A stretch of 6,034 nucleotides of DNA from Jeotgalicoccus sp036782755. GTDB lineage: Bacteria; Bacillota; Bacilli; Staphylococcales; Salinicoccaceae. Both the position numbers and the translations under genes were made by a program. The notes beneath the pieces were generated by a model, which made no database searches, was not told the origin of the DNA, and worked only from the letters and a program-made list of their open reading frames with translations. The stretch is from assembly GCA_036782755.1 (NCBI GenBank), contig DAIPYL010000075.1, positions 1 to 6,034 on the forward strand. The letters are read 5' to 3'. Positions 1 through 5,956 of the stretch are shown here, piece after piece; the first letter of the stretch is position 1, and each line of letters begins with the position of its first letter.

Positions 1-7
1 TATGTAT

Positions 8-80
8 TTTCCCACATTTCACACACTTATCCACGCTTTTATCCTAGTTATGCACATATTATCACCATACTTGTGGATAA
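8..80. promoter_or_regulatory. Cluster of DnaA-box-like 9-mers
   Basis: Measured against the DnaA-box consensus TTWTNCACA, this stretch holds TTTCCCACA (8-16, 8/9), TTTCACACA (17-25, 8/9), TTATCCACG (27-35, 8/9), TTATGCACA (48-56, 9/9) and, on the minus strand, TTATCCACA (72-80, 9/9). Two weaker steps, TTATCCTAG (39-47, 6/9) and TTATCACCA (59-67, 7/9), fill the gaps. The plus-strand units start at 8, 17, 27, 39, 48 and 59, roughly one helical turn apart, and the closing box is inverted. The array is non-coding and lies beyond the terminator of the walR operon. It may continue past the left edge. DnaA binding is inferred from sequence only; it could serve as a replication-control cluster, part of an origin, or a DnaA-responsive promoter for a gene to the left. 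Confidence 0.6.
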
Positions 81-92
81 CTTGTTCAAAAG

Positions 93-137
93 TAAAAAAA
101 TAGACCAAATTGCGCTGTTTTTCTCACAATTTGGTCT
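93..137 (-). terminator. Intrinsic terminator of the walR-yycJ operon
   Basis: Read on the minus strand, an 11-bp perfect stem (AGACCAAATTG with CAATTTGGTCT, plus strand arms 102-112 and 127-137) can extend by a G-U and a G-C pair. It is followed by A and seven T residues (94-100). It begins 6 nt after the yycJ stop codon, so it closes the operon. The plus-strand side lacks a good T run, so it probably works mainly in one direction. Confidence 0.9.
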
Positions 138-142
138 TCTTA

Positions 143-940
143 TTAAATCTGATATATTTCCGTCGGAACTGCCTTATCTGTATCGCATATCATTATATCG
201 TTGTGCGTATCGATGTCGTACTGATTCAGTATCTGCTCAACACTCATACGCGCCAGTTCTTTAATATTATTATCCAGACTTAAGTGTCCTAAATAAATAC
301 GTTTTGTATTGCCTGTTATAACGTCCTTCATGGCGTGTGCTGCATCTTCGTTTGACACGTGACCGACGTCTGAAAGTATTCTCTGTTTCGTATTCCACGG
401 ATATCTTCCCATACGGAGCATGTCCACATCGTGGTTCGATTCAAACAGAAAGACGTCACTTTCCTTGATGATGCCTTTCATCGTGTCTGATACATAGCCT
501 GTGTCCGTTATGAGCGATATTTTCTTGCTGTCTTTAGTAAATGTGTAAAACTGCGGATCAATCGCATCATGCGAGACGTTAAATGACTGGACGTTCAAGC
601 CGGAAATTTCTTTTTCTTCAAGCGGGTTGAAGTGAAATTTCTGGTCTGAATTAATAATGATATCTTTACGCTCAATAGCATCCCATGTCTTCGCATTGGC
701 ATAAATAGGTATATCGTATTTCTTCGCAATCACTTTTAAGCCCTTAATATGGTCTGAATGTTCATGTGTAATGAAAATCGCATTTATATCCTGGAGTGAT
801 TTACCTATTTGATTGAGCGTTTCATCAGTTTTCTTACATGACAGCCCGACGTCTACAAGTACACTTCCTTTTTCTGTTTCAATGAATGTACTGTTGCCTG
901 TTGAGCCGCTTGCTAATACGCTCATTTTCATTCCGTTCAC
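143..940 (-). CDS. yycJ: WalJ/YycJ family metallo-beta-lactamase-fold hydrolase
   Basis: Last gene of the operon, 265 aa, matching the usual length of WalJ/YycJ. The N-terminal SVLASGSTGN segment and the metal motif HxHxDH (His59, His61, Asp63, His64 in THEHSDH) mark the metallo-beta-lactamase fold. Further likely metal or active-site residues are His124 (VSHDA), Asp146 (ITDTGYVSD), His170 (ESNHDVDM) and His219 (LGHLS). No signal peptide or membrane segment is visible, so it is cytoplasmic. In relatives the family has been linked to DNA 5'-3' exonuclease or mismatch-repair functions and to coordination of division with replication; its exact role in the Wal pathway is unsettled. The start is uncertain. 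GTG at 940 gives a GTGA overlap with the yycI stop, while ATG at 931, preceded by a weak GAGAGTGA, is about equally likely; ATG at 925 is also possible. All three precede the conserved domain. Confidence 0.95.
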   Translation of the reverse strand: MNGMKMSVLASGSTGNSTFIETEKGSVLVDVGLSCKKTDETLNQIGKSLQDINAIFITHEHSDHIKGLKVIAKKYDIPIYANAKTWDAIERKDIIINSDQKFHFNPLEEKEISGLNVQSFNVSHDAIDPQFYTFTKDSKKISLITDTGYVSDTMKGIIKESDVFLFESNHDVDMLRMGRYPWNTKQRILSDVGHVSNEDAAHAMKDVITGNTKRIYLGHLSLDNNIKELARMSVEQILNQYDIDTHNDIMICDTDKAVPTEIYQI

Positions 941-1674
941 TCTCTCTCAATAATATCTTCTGTCTGACTCAGCGCATCGACGTAAAGTATACGTTCAATG
1001 TCTTCATCAGTTATTTCAAATTGCCATTTCGGCCGCATCATAACCTGGTCGTCTTCTTCCAGAATGATGTAGTAGCCGAGCTTCGCGCTTTCTATTACCG
1101 CGTTATCAGTAATATTTCCCTGCAGATAAAGTTCTTCTACAATGACTTTCGGATGGCGTACATTCTGTTCCACCGCATAGTCGCTTTCCTGGATATTTTC
1201 CACATAGCCCTGAGTCATGCTTGCTGATTCTTCGCTGAAGTACAATCGTGCTGCTTCGTGGCTGAAGATAGGATATCCTTTGTAATACTGGTTAAATGTT
1301 ATTGTATCCGGCTTGCTCATTACCTTATCATAATGGTATTCGCCGCCTCTGTAAATTGAATTGTCTTTGTAAGTTTTCAGACCTTCCGGTGCAAACGTTA
1401 CCGACTCATCGAGCGGCAATGTCAGCATCGTATCTTCTTCCGACATATCTTCTTCGTGATCAAATTCTGCCGGATCACCCACAATAATCTTCATTTCAAC
1501 ATTTTCAAAACCGTCGAGTACACCCGTATCAATGTTCGTTTCAGCCAGTATATTCGTCGTGTCTGCAAGTTCTCTGACTTCGTCGTTTGATTCGTTATAT
1601 AAAATATAGATCAGGACCATATTTATCACGAGGAAGGCTGCTATAAAAAGGGATTTAGCTAATCTCCAATCCAT
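937..1674 (-). CDS. yycI: WalK-modulating membrane protein YycI
   Basis: 245 aa, near the size of other YycI proteins. A short basic N-terminus (MDWRLAK) is followed by one hydrophobic segment at about residues 6-26, then a long, very acidic domain expected outside the membrane, with the conserved-looking end RPKWQFEITDEDIERILYVD. In B. subtilis YycI and YycH restrain WalK through contacts between membrane helices; in S. aureus they are reported to activate it, so the sign of control here is unknown. The start is an ATG whose A is the last base of the yycH TGA stop (1-nt overlap). A strong AAGGAGG ribosome site (1684-1690) stands 9 nt upstream, inside yycH. Close coupling to yycH fits an equimolar YycH-YycI complex. 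Family assignment rests on gene order, topology and remembered similarity. Confidence 0.93.
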   Translation of the reverse strand: MDWRLAKSLFIAAFLVINMVLIYILYNESNDEVRELADTTNILAETNIDTGVLDGFENVEMKIIVGDPAEFDHEEDMSEEDTMLTLPLDESVTFAPEGLKTYKDNSIYRGGEYHYDKVMSKPDTITFNQYYKGYPIFSHEAARLYFSEESASMTQGYVENIQESDYAVEQNVRHPKVIVEELYLQGNITDNAVIESAKLGYYIILEEDDQVMMRPKWQFEITDEDIERILYVDALSQTEDIIERE

Positions 1675-2990
1675 CAGGACAGCCCTCCTTCGTTGAATTT
1701 CATCCAGGCGCCGTCATATTTAACGTACCATTGCGGCGTATAATCTATAAATTCCAGGTCCGTTTCTTCATCGGCATAGGTCATATCGTAGCCGAGTACG
1801 ATTTTAGATACTTTCTGCAGATCAAAGTTATCGTGCAGTGCAATCTGATAGCGGACGTTTTCAATATCCAGCAGCTCCACTTCTTCTTCGTCAGATACTT
1901 TTGCGTTGGTCCGTATCAGCGGACGGGTATATTCATAGACTGAATTCGCTCCGTACTTAACAGTAATCGCCGTACTTAATCTTTCACTGAACACTACACG
2001 TCCGTTTAAAGTAGAGCGGAATGTTGCTGTATTTTCACCTGCTTCATAATCAAAGAGCACATTATTCTTTGACAGTCCGTTATGAGAGTTCAGGAAATAG
2101 TAAATGTCCTGGAGTGTCTGGTGGTTATTGCCGCTTGAAGCGCTCGATTCATTCAGATTTGTATAACTGTACTGGTACGTATCTGAATTATATGTCGAAA
2201 TATGGTTTTCATTTTCATAAATCGCTATATCGCCTGACGACGGGCTTTCTTCCGGGGAATCCATAAATAAAATACGGTTCATTACATCAGTATTCAGCTG
2301 ACTGATTATAAAGCGCTCGGTCCTGCTCGAACCTGGTGATGATGGTCCGTAAATCGCCGTCATATTATTTGATGTCTGCTGATTTGTAATAATCGGCGTA
2401 TAGGCTTCAAAAATATCACTGTATGATTCGACATGTCCTTTCAGGAAGTCTGCAGCAATATCTGTTTCAACAACTGCGACTCTCGAACGGTTTTCATCGA
2501 CTAAATTGAACACAACATTTCCTTCCTTCATATCAACCACAATACGGTCGAATGTAAAGTCGGGGAGTGTTGCTTCATACGAAAGTCCGAGCATCATAAA
2601 TAATGATTTAGAAGGGACGTCAGAGTAGTAGTCGATTAGCAGAAATTCCTCATCATTACTGTCTTCGCCGCGAACATCCAGTCTGTTCAGATTATTATAG
2701 ACGTTCATACTGATAATGTTTGAACCGTTCAGATGCTCGCGGATGCCGATTAATGCCCGCGGATCCGTCGTTCCTCTCGTATTGCTTTCACCCTGTATCC
2801 AGACCATCTGGTACGTGCTCATTACCTGTTCAAATGATACGCGTTCTCCCTGCCCGATATTCGTCGTGCCTTCAATCGTCGTATCGATTTGTGAGAACTC
2901 CGGTTCGTAGCTCCAGACGAGGTAGCTGAGCACCGCGCTTGAAGCGACAATAGCGATTAACAGGATGGATTTAACCCATTCTTTATGCAT
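1674..2990 (-). CDS. yycH: WalK-modulating membrane protein YycH
   Basis: 438 aa, close to the roughly 440-455 aa usual for YycH. The N-terminus MHKEWVKS leads into one transmembrane helix at about residues 8-27, with the remaining 400 or so residues outside the cell. The C-terminal WYVKYDGAWMKFNEGG strongly resembles the end of staphylococcal YycH. The protein is expected to pair with YycI and contact WalK in the membrane. An in-frame ATG lies at 2999 but directly touches the AGGAGG ribosome site, leaving no spacer. The ATG at 2990 has 9 nt of spacing, so it was chosen. With this start the gene overlaps walK by 8 nt (2983-2990), its ATG lying inside the last codons of walK. This suggests translational coupling to walK. 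No truncation or frameshift is visible. Confidence 0.95.
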   Translation of the reverse strand: MHKEWVKSILLIAIVASSAVLSYLVWSYEPEFSQIDTTIEGTTNIGQGERVSFEQVMSTYQMVWIQGESNTRGTTDPRALIGIREHLNGSNIISMNVYNNLNRLDVRGEDSNDEEFLLIDYYSDVPSKSLFMMLGLSYEATLPDFTFDRIVVDMKEGNVVFNLVDENRSRVAVVETDIAADFLKGHVESYSDIFEAYTPIITNQQTSNNMTAIYGPSSPGSSRTERFIISQLNTDVMNRILFMDSPEESPSSGDIAIYENENHISTYNSDTYQYSYTNLNESSASSGNNHQTLQDIYYFLNSHNGLSKNNVLFDYEAGENTATFRSTLNGRVVFSERLSTAITVKYGANSVYEYTRPLIRTNAKVSDEEEVELLDIENVRYQIALHDNFDLQKVSKIVLGYDMTYADEETDLEFIDYTPQWYVKYDGAWMKFNEGGLS

Positions 2991-4833
2991 CCCACTCATC
3001 CTCCTCTATCACTTCACAAGGCAAGTTGATAAAGATAGTTGTCCCTTCGTTTTCTACGCTGTTCGCCCAGATTTTACCGTTATGTGCCTCGATAATCTCT
3101 TTAGAAATTGCGAGACCGAGACCGGTACCGCCCATCTTGCGCGCCCGGCCTTTATCCACACGGTAAAAACGGTCAAAAATACGGTCAACTTTGTTATTCG
3201 GTATGCCGAGTCCGTAGTCTTTAATGCGAATCGTCATACGGTTATATAATGTGTTCTGTTTTAAGTGAATATCGACACGTTTCGGTTCGCCGTGCTGATA
3301 TTTAATCGCATTTGACAGCACATTATCCAGTACCTGTCCCATTTTATCCACGGAAATATCAGTGAACAGGGGAGCATCGGGAATATGGCGTGTAAACACA
3401 ACATCTTCTTTATGCGTCATTTCAAAACGGTCGATAACACGGTTAATGAAGAGTTTGAAATCCACGACTTCCTTCTGGATTTCCTCTGCGTCATTATCCA
3501 TGCGGGATAATTGCAGCAGGTCTTCAACGAGACGGCCCATACGGTCAGTCTCGGCACGTGTAACACTCAGGAATTTCGGTGCAATCTCTTCGTCCTGCCA
3601 TGCACCTTCCTGCAGTGCCTCGATATAACTGCGCATCGACGTCAGCGGTGTACGCAGTTCGTGCGATACGTTCGCAACGAATTCACGGCGCTCTGCATCG
3701 ATCCGTTCCTGTTCTGTAACGTCATGCAGTACAGCGATATAACCGTTGATAAACCCGGTGTCTGTAACGATTGTAGAGAAGTTGACACGTAATGTCGTTG
3801 CTTCATCTGCAGTATCGATAAAAATCAAATGGCTGTCGTTTGCTTCCTGAATAATGTCTTCAAGATTCAGCTCTTCGCCGAGACGCAGCAGCTCCAGCAT
3901 ATTTTTACCGTGCAGTTCGTCCGACTGTATATCGAGGTTCAGCATGCCGACTGCCATTTCGTTAACGATACGGATGCGTCCTTTTCTGTCTGTGGCAATA
4001 ATTCCGTCCGACATATGGGTAATTACCGAGTCGAGACGTTTTTTCTCACTTTCAGTATTTGCCTGAGCTTCCTGCACTCTTTTTGACAGAATGTTAAAGC
4101 TGCCTGCAAGCTGGCCGATTTCATCATCGCTGTAAATCTGCACGCGGGATGTATAGTCACCCTCAGACATCAGAAGTGCCTGATTTCTCATATCCGTGAT
4201 CGGCTTCGTAATTGTACGCGCGACAAAGATACCGAGAATACTCGTAATGACTAATGAGAAGAGCGTCGCGATAATAAATGTATTGTTAATCGCTTCAAGC
4301 TGCATGTATATACTTTCGACATTTGACTCAACGTAAATAACACCAGCCACTTCATCATCCACTACGACTGGCTGGTTCAATATCCATACGCGCTGATTGT
4401 CTTTGTCGACGTTGACGAAAATTTCATCGTTGGCAATGCCTGACTCAAGAGCATCCTGAGACATCGGTTCATTAATTCGCGAGCCGACGAGCGATTCATT
4501 CGAGATTCTGCTCGTGCCGACAAGAATATTATCCGCGTTAATATAACGGATTTCATCTATTTCAGGACGGTTGCCGTAATCAGCCAGCAGGTTTTGAATC
4601 TCAGCCCGCATCTGATTACGGTCGTCGCCCGTTTCCTGAAATATTTCCTTAATACGTGTATCTATCAGAGTAACCTGGGAATCGATATTATTTTTGAAGT
4701 TTCCCGTTAAATCACGCTCCAGACTGTTAGTAAAATACAATCCTATAATCTGCATTCCGATAATAATCAGAAGCATGTAGATTATTACTAATTTAAACTG
4801 GAGCGACTGCAGGTTTTTTAAAAACTGCTTCAT
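2983..4833 (-). CDS. walK: Essential sensor histidine kinase WalK (YycG)
   Basis: 616 aa against about 608-611 in relatives. In order: transmembrane helix 1 (about 14-35), an extracellular PAS/Cache-like domain (about 37-183), transmembrane helix 2 (about 184-206), HAMP (about 205-258), cytoplasmic PAS (about 264-375), HisKA with phospho-acceptor His391 in SHELRTP, and an HATPase domain with Asn508 (N box), DYGLGIP (539-545, G1), DRFYRVD (554-560, F box) and GGTGLGLAIS (568-577, G2). His273, Asp276, His370 and Glu374 match the zinc site described in the S. aureus WalK PAS domain (His271, Asp274, His364, Glu368). WalK autophosphorylates and passes the phosphate to WalR to adjust cell-wall hydrolase expression. 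Its ATG directly follows the walR TAG; an AAAGGTGA ribosome site (4841-4848) lies 7 nt upstream inside walR. The gene is intact. Confidence 0.99.
   Translation of the reverse strand: MKQFLKNLQSLQFKLVIIYMLLIIIGMQIIGLYFTNSLERDLTGNFKNNIDSQVTLIDTRIKEIFQETGDDRNQMRAEIQNLLADYGNRPEIDEIRYINADNILVGTSRISNESLVGSRINEPMSQDALESGIANDEIFVNVDKDNQRVWILNQPVVVDDEVAGVIYVESNVESIYMQLEAINNTFIIATLFSLVITSILGIFVARTITKPITDMRNQALLMSEGDYTSRVQIYSDDEIGQLAGSFNILSKRVQEAQANTESEKKRLDSVITHMSDGIIATDRKGRIRIVNEMAVGMLNLDIQSDELHGKNMLELLRLGEELNLEDIIQEANDSHLIFIDTADEATTLRVNFSTIVTDTGFINGYIAVLHDVTEQERIDAERREFVANVSHELRTPLTSMRSYIEALQEGAWQDEEIAPKFLSVTRAETDRMGRLVEDLLQLSRMDNDAEEIQKEVVDFKLFINRVIDRFEMTHKEDVVFTRHIPDAPLFTDISVDKMGQVLDNVLSNAIKYQHGEPKRVDIHLKQNTLYNRMTIRIKDYGLGIPNNKVDRIFDRFYRVDKGRARKMGGTGLGLAISKEIIEAHNGKIWANSVENEGTTIFINLPCEVIEEDEWDA
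3000..3005 (-). promoter_or_regulatory. Ribosome binding site that decides the yycH start
   Basis: The minus strand reads AGGAGG here, within the walK 3' end. It is followed at once by ATG (2999) and, after 9 nt, by a second in-frame ATG (2990). The zero spacing excludes normal use of the first, so yycH should start at 2990. Confidence 0.8.
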
Positions 4834-5535
4834 CTAGTCATCACCTTTAATGAAGTACCCGACGCCGCGGCGTGTCATGATATACTCAGGGTGACTCGGA
4901 TCATCTTCGATTTTTTCTCTTAAACGCCGTACGGTAACATCGACCGTACGCACATCACCGAAGTAATCATAGCCCCATACTGTTTCAAGCAGGTGCTCGC
5001 GCGTCATTACCTGTGATTTGAATTTAGCCAGATATAAGAACAGCTCAAATTCACGGTGTGTTAAATCGATATCCTTACCGAATTTTTTAATCGCGTAAGA
5101 GTCGGGAATAACAGTAATATCCCGAATATATATATTTTTATCTTCCGGTTCGTCTTCTTTCGTACTCACCGCATTATTGCGTCTTAAATTAACTTTCACA
5201 CGGGCGATTAATTCGCGCGTAGAGAAAGGTTTTGTTACATAATCATCCGCACCAAGTTCAAGACCCAGCACTTTATCTATTTCGGAATCTTTGGCAGTAA
5301 GCATAATAATCGGCATATCGTGTTTTTTACGAACTTCGCGGCATACTTCCATACCGTCGATTCCCGGCAGCATGATATCCAAAAGAACAAGATCCGGCAC
5401 TATGTCCAGAATCAGTTCCAGTGCATCATTGCCATCGTAAGCGCAGTGAACTTCGTAACCTTCTTTTTCCAAATTAAACTCGAGTATATCTGCAATTGGT
5501 TTTTCATCATCAACAACAACTATTTTCTTGGCCAT
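4834..5535 (-). CDS. walR: Essential response regulator WalR (YycF), OmpR/PhoB type
   Basis: 233 aa, full length. The receiver domain (about 1-118) has the acidic pair Asp9/Asp10, phospho-acceptor Asp53 (LLDIMLPG), Thr80 and Lys102. Thr101, just before that Lys, corresponds to the residue reported to be phosphorylated by the Ser/Thr kinase PknB/Stk1 in S. aureus. A short acidic linker (about 124-133) leads to an OmpR-type winged helix (about 135-231) with recognition helix DVRTVDVTVRRLREKI and the wing RRGVGYF. Phosphorylated WalR binds paired TGTWAH hexamers and controls autolysin and cell-wall genes. It is the first gene of the operon; ATG at 5535 follows GAGGGA (5543-5548) by 7 nt. The upstream leader carries a WalR-like site, so autoregulation is possible. 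The stop abuts the walK start. Confidence 0.99.
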   Translation of the reverse strand: MAKKIVVVDDEKPIADILEFNLEKEGYEVHCAYDGNDALELILDIVPDLVLLDIMLPGIDGMEVCREVRKKHDMPIIMLTAKDSEIDKVLGLELGADDYVTKPFSTRELIARVKVNLRRNNAVSTKEDEPEDKNIYIRDITVIPDSYAIKKFGKDIDLTHREFELFLYLAKFKSQVMTREHLLETVWGYDYFGDVRTVDVTVRRLREKIEDDPSHPEYIMTRRGVGYFIKGDD

Positions 5536-5555
5536 TTAGATGTCCCTCATTTCGC

Positions 5556-5574
5556 ATGTACATATTTTGTACAT
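5556..5574. promoter_or_regulatory. Inverted repeat / WalR-like box in the walR leader
   Basis: ATGTACA, a 5-bp spacer and TGTACAT form a perfect 7-bp inverted repeat 21 nt upstream of the walR start. Because TGTACA is itself a palindrome, the element is also two direct copies of TGTACA separated by 5 bp. That is the spacing of the WalR consensus TGTWAH-N5-TGTWAH, with one mismatch per half (C for A at the fifth base). A weak -10-like TACAAA (minus strand, 5566-5571) lies inside it, 16 bp from a -35-like TTTAAA (5588-5593), so it may overlap the walR promoter. It could instead be a leader hairpin or the site of another dimeric regulator. Confidence 0.5.
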
Positions 5575-5593
5575 AAACTTATCCATCTTTAAA
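5566..5593 (-). promoter_or_regulatory. Possible weak walR promoter
   Basis: The terminator at 5611-5648 should stop tRNA transcription, so walR needs its own promoter in the roughly 75 nt before its start. The best pair I find is TTTAAA (5588-5593, 4/6) and TACAAA (5566-5571, 4/6) with a 16-bp spacer on the minus strand. Neither hexamer is strong, so this is a placement by exclusion, not a clear motif. Confidence 0.25.
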
Positions 5594-5610
5594 TGTATCA
5601 CTTTTCAGAC

Positions 5611-5648
5611 AAATAAAAAAGTCTGCCAGCATAAATGCTGGAGACTTT
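5611..5648 (-). terminator. Intrinsic terminator after tRNA-Asp
   Basis: On the minus strand, AGTCT plus CCAGCA pair with TGCTGG plus AGACT (plus arms 5620-5624/5626-5631 and 5636-5641/5642-5646). There is a single bulged base (5625), a 4-nt loop, and two more A-T pairs at the base. The T-rich tract from 5620 down to 5611 follows. It starts 7 nt after the tRNA-Asp 3' end, so it ends the tRNA unit and separates it from walR. Confidence 0.9.
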
Positions 5649-5654
5649 ATCAGA

Positions 5655-5727
5655 CGGTCCCGACGGGAATCGAACCCGCGATCTCCTGCGTGACAGGCAG
5701 GCATGTTAACCGCTACACCACGGGACC
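5655..5727 (-). tRNA. tRNA-Asp (anticodon GTC)
   Basis: 73 nt with a complete cloverleaf. The acceptor stem GGTCCCG pairs with CGGGACC and the discriminator base is G, as expected for tRNA-Asp. The anticodon loop CTGTCAC has anticodon GTC at 5692-5694, and the T loop is GGTTCGATTCC. CCA is not encoded. It lies 33 nt downstream of tRNA-Glu, in an AT-rich spacer, and shares that transcript. Confidence 0.98.
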
Positions 5728-5760
5728 AGTTTATATACAGTTTTATAATCAAAAATAAAG

Positions 5761-5832
5761 TGACCCGTACGGGACTCGAACCCGTGTTACCGCCGTGAAA
5801 GGGCGGTGTCTTAACCGCTTGACCAACGGGCC
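5761..5832 (-). tRNA. tRNA-Glu (anticodon TTC)
   Basis: 72 nt with a complete cloverleaf. The acceptor stem GGCCCGT pairs with ACGGGTC (one G-U), with discriminator A. The anticodon loop CTTTCAC gives TTC at 5797-5799, and the T arm is GGGTTCGAGTCCC. CCA is not encoded. It is the first tRNA after the promoter at 5865-5894 and is followed by tRNA-Asp. Confidence 0.98.
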
Positions 5833-5864
5833 ATGGTAAATTCTATGCGATTTGCACAAGATTT

Positions 5865-5894
5865 ATTATAACATGATTGTGAATTTGAATACAA
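5865..5894 (-). promoter_or_regulatory. Promoter of the tRNA-Glu/tRNA-Asp unit
   Basis: The minus strand has a perfect -10, TATAAT (5865-5870), with the extended element TG one base upstream (TGTTATAAT). A weak -35, TTGTAT (5889-5894, 3/6), stands 18 bp away. The expected start near 5858 would give a leader of about 26 nt before mature tRNA-Glu. The extended -10 may make up for the poor -35. Confidence 0.8.
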
Positions 5895-5956
5895 GACCTA
5901 TTTTGTAATATTTGTCTGAGGAGCCGAAAATTGAAGAAGGAAGAGGCGGGAGCGGC

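Noticed and set aside
73..264. 63-codon plus-strand reading frame at the left edge
   Set aside because: It crosses the operon terminator and the yycJ end on the other strand, has no ribosome site, and resembles no family I know.
886..1227. 113-codon plus-strand reading frame opposite yycI/yycJ, and similar frames opposite walK and yycH
   Set aside because: They lie antisense to clearly conserved genes, lack ribosome sites, and have the cysteine- and arginine-rich composition of shadow frames.
3152..3160. Perfect DnaA box TTATCCACA inside walK, with an 8/9 box at 3344-3352
   Set aside because: These arise from Val-Asp-Lys and similar codons in conserved kinase motifs and are isolated, without the phased clustering seen at 8-80.
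5728..5760. TATAAA-like sequences between the two tRNA genes as a separate tRNA-Asp promoter
   Set aside because: No -35 partner at suitable spacing and too close to the mature 5' end; an AT-rich processing spacer explains it.
5850..5858. 8/9 DnaA box (ATTTGCACA) near the tRNA transcription start
   Set aside because: A single imperfect box in AT-rich DNA is expected by chance.
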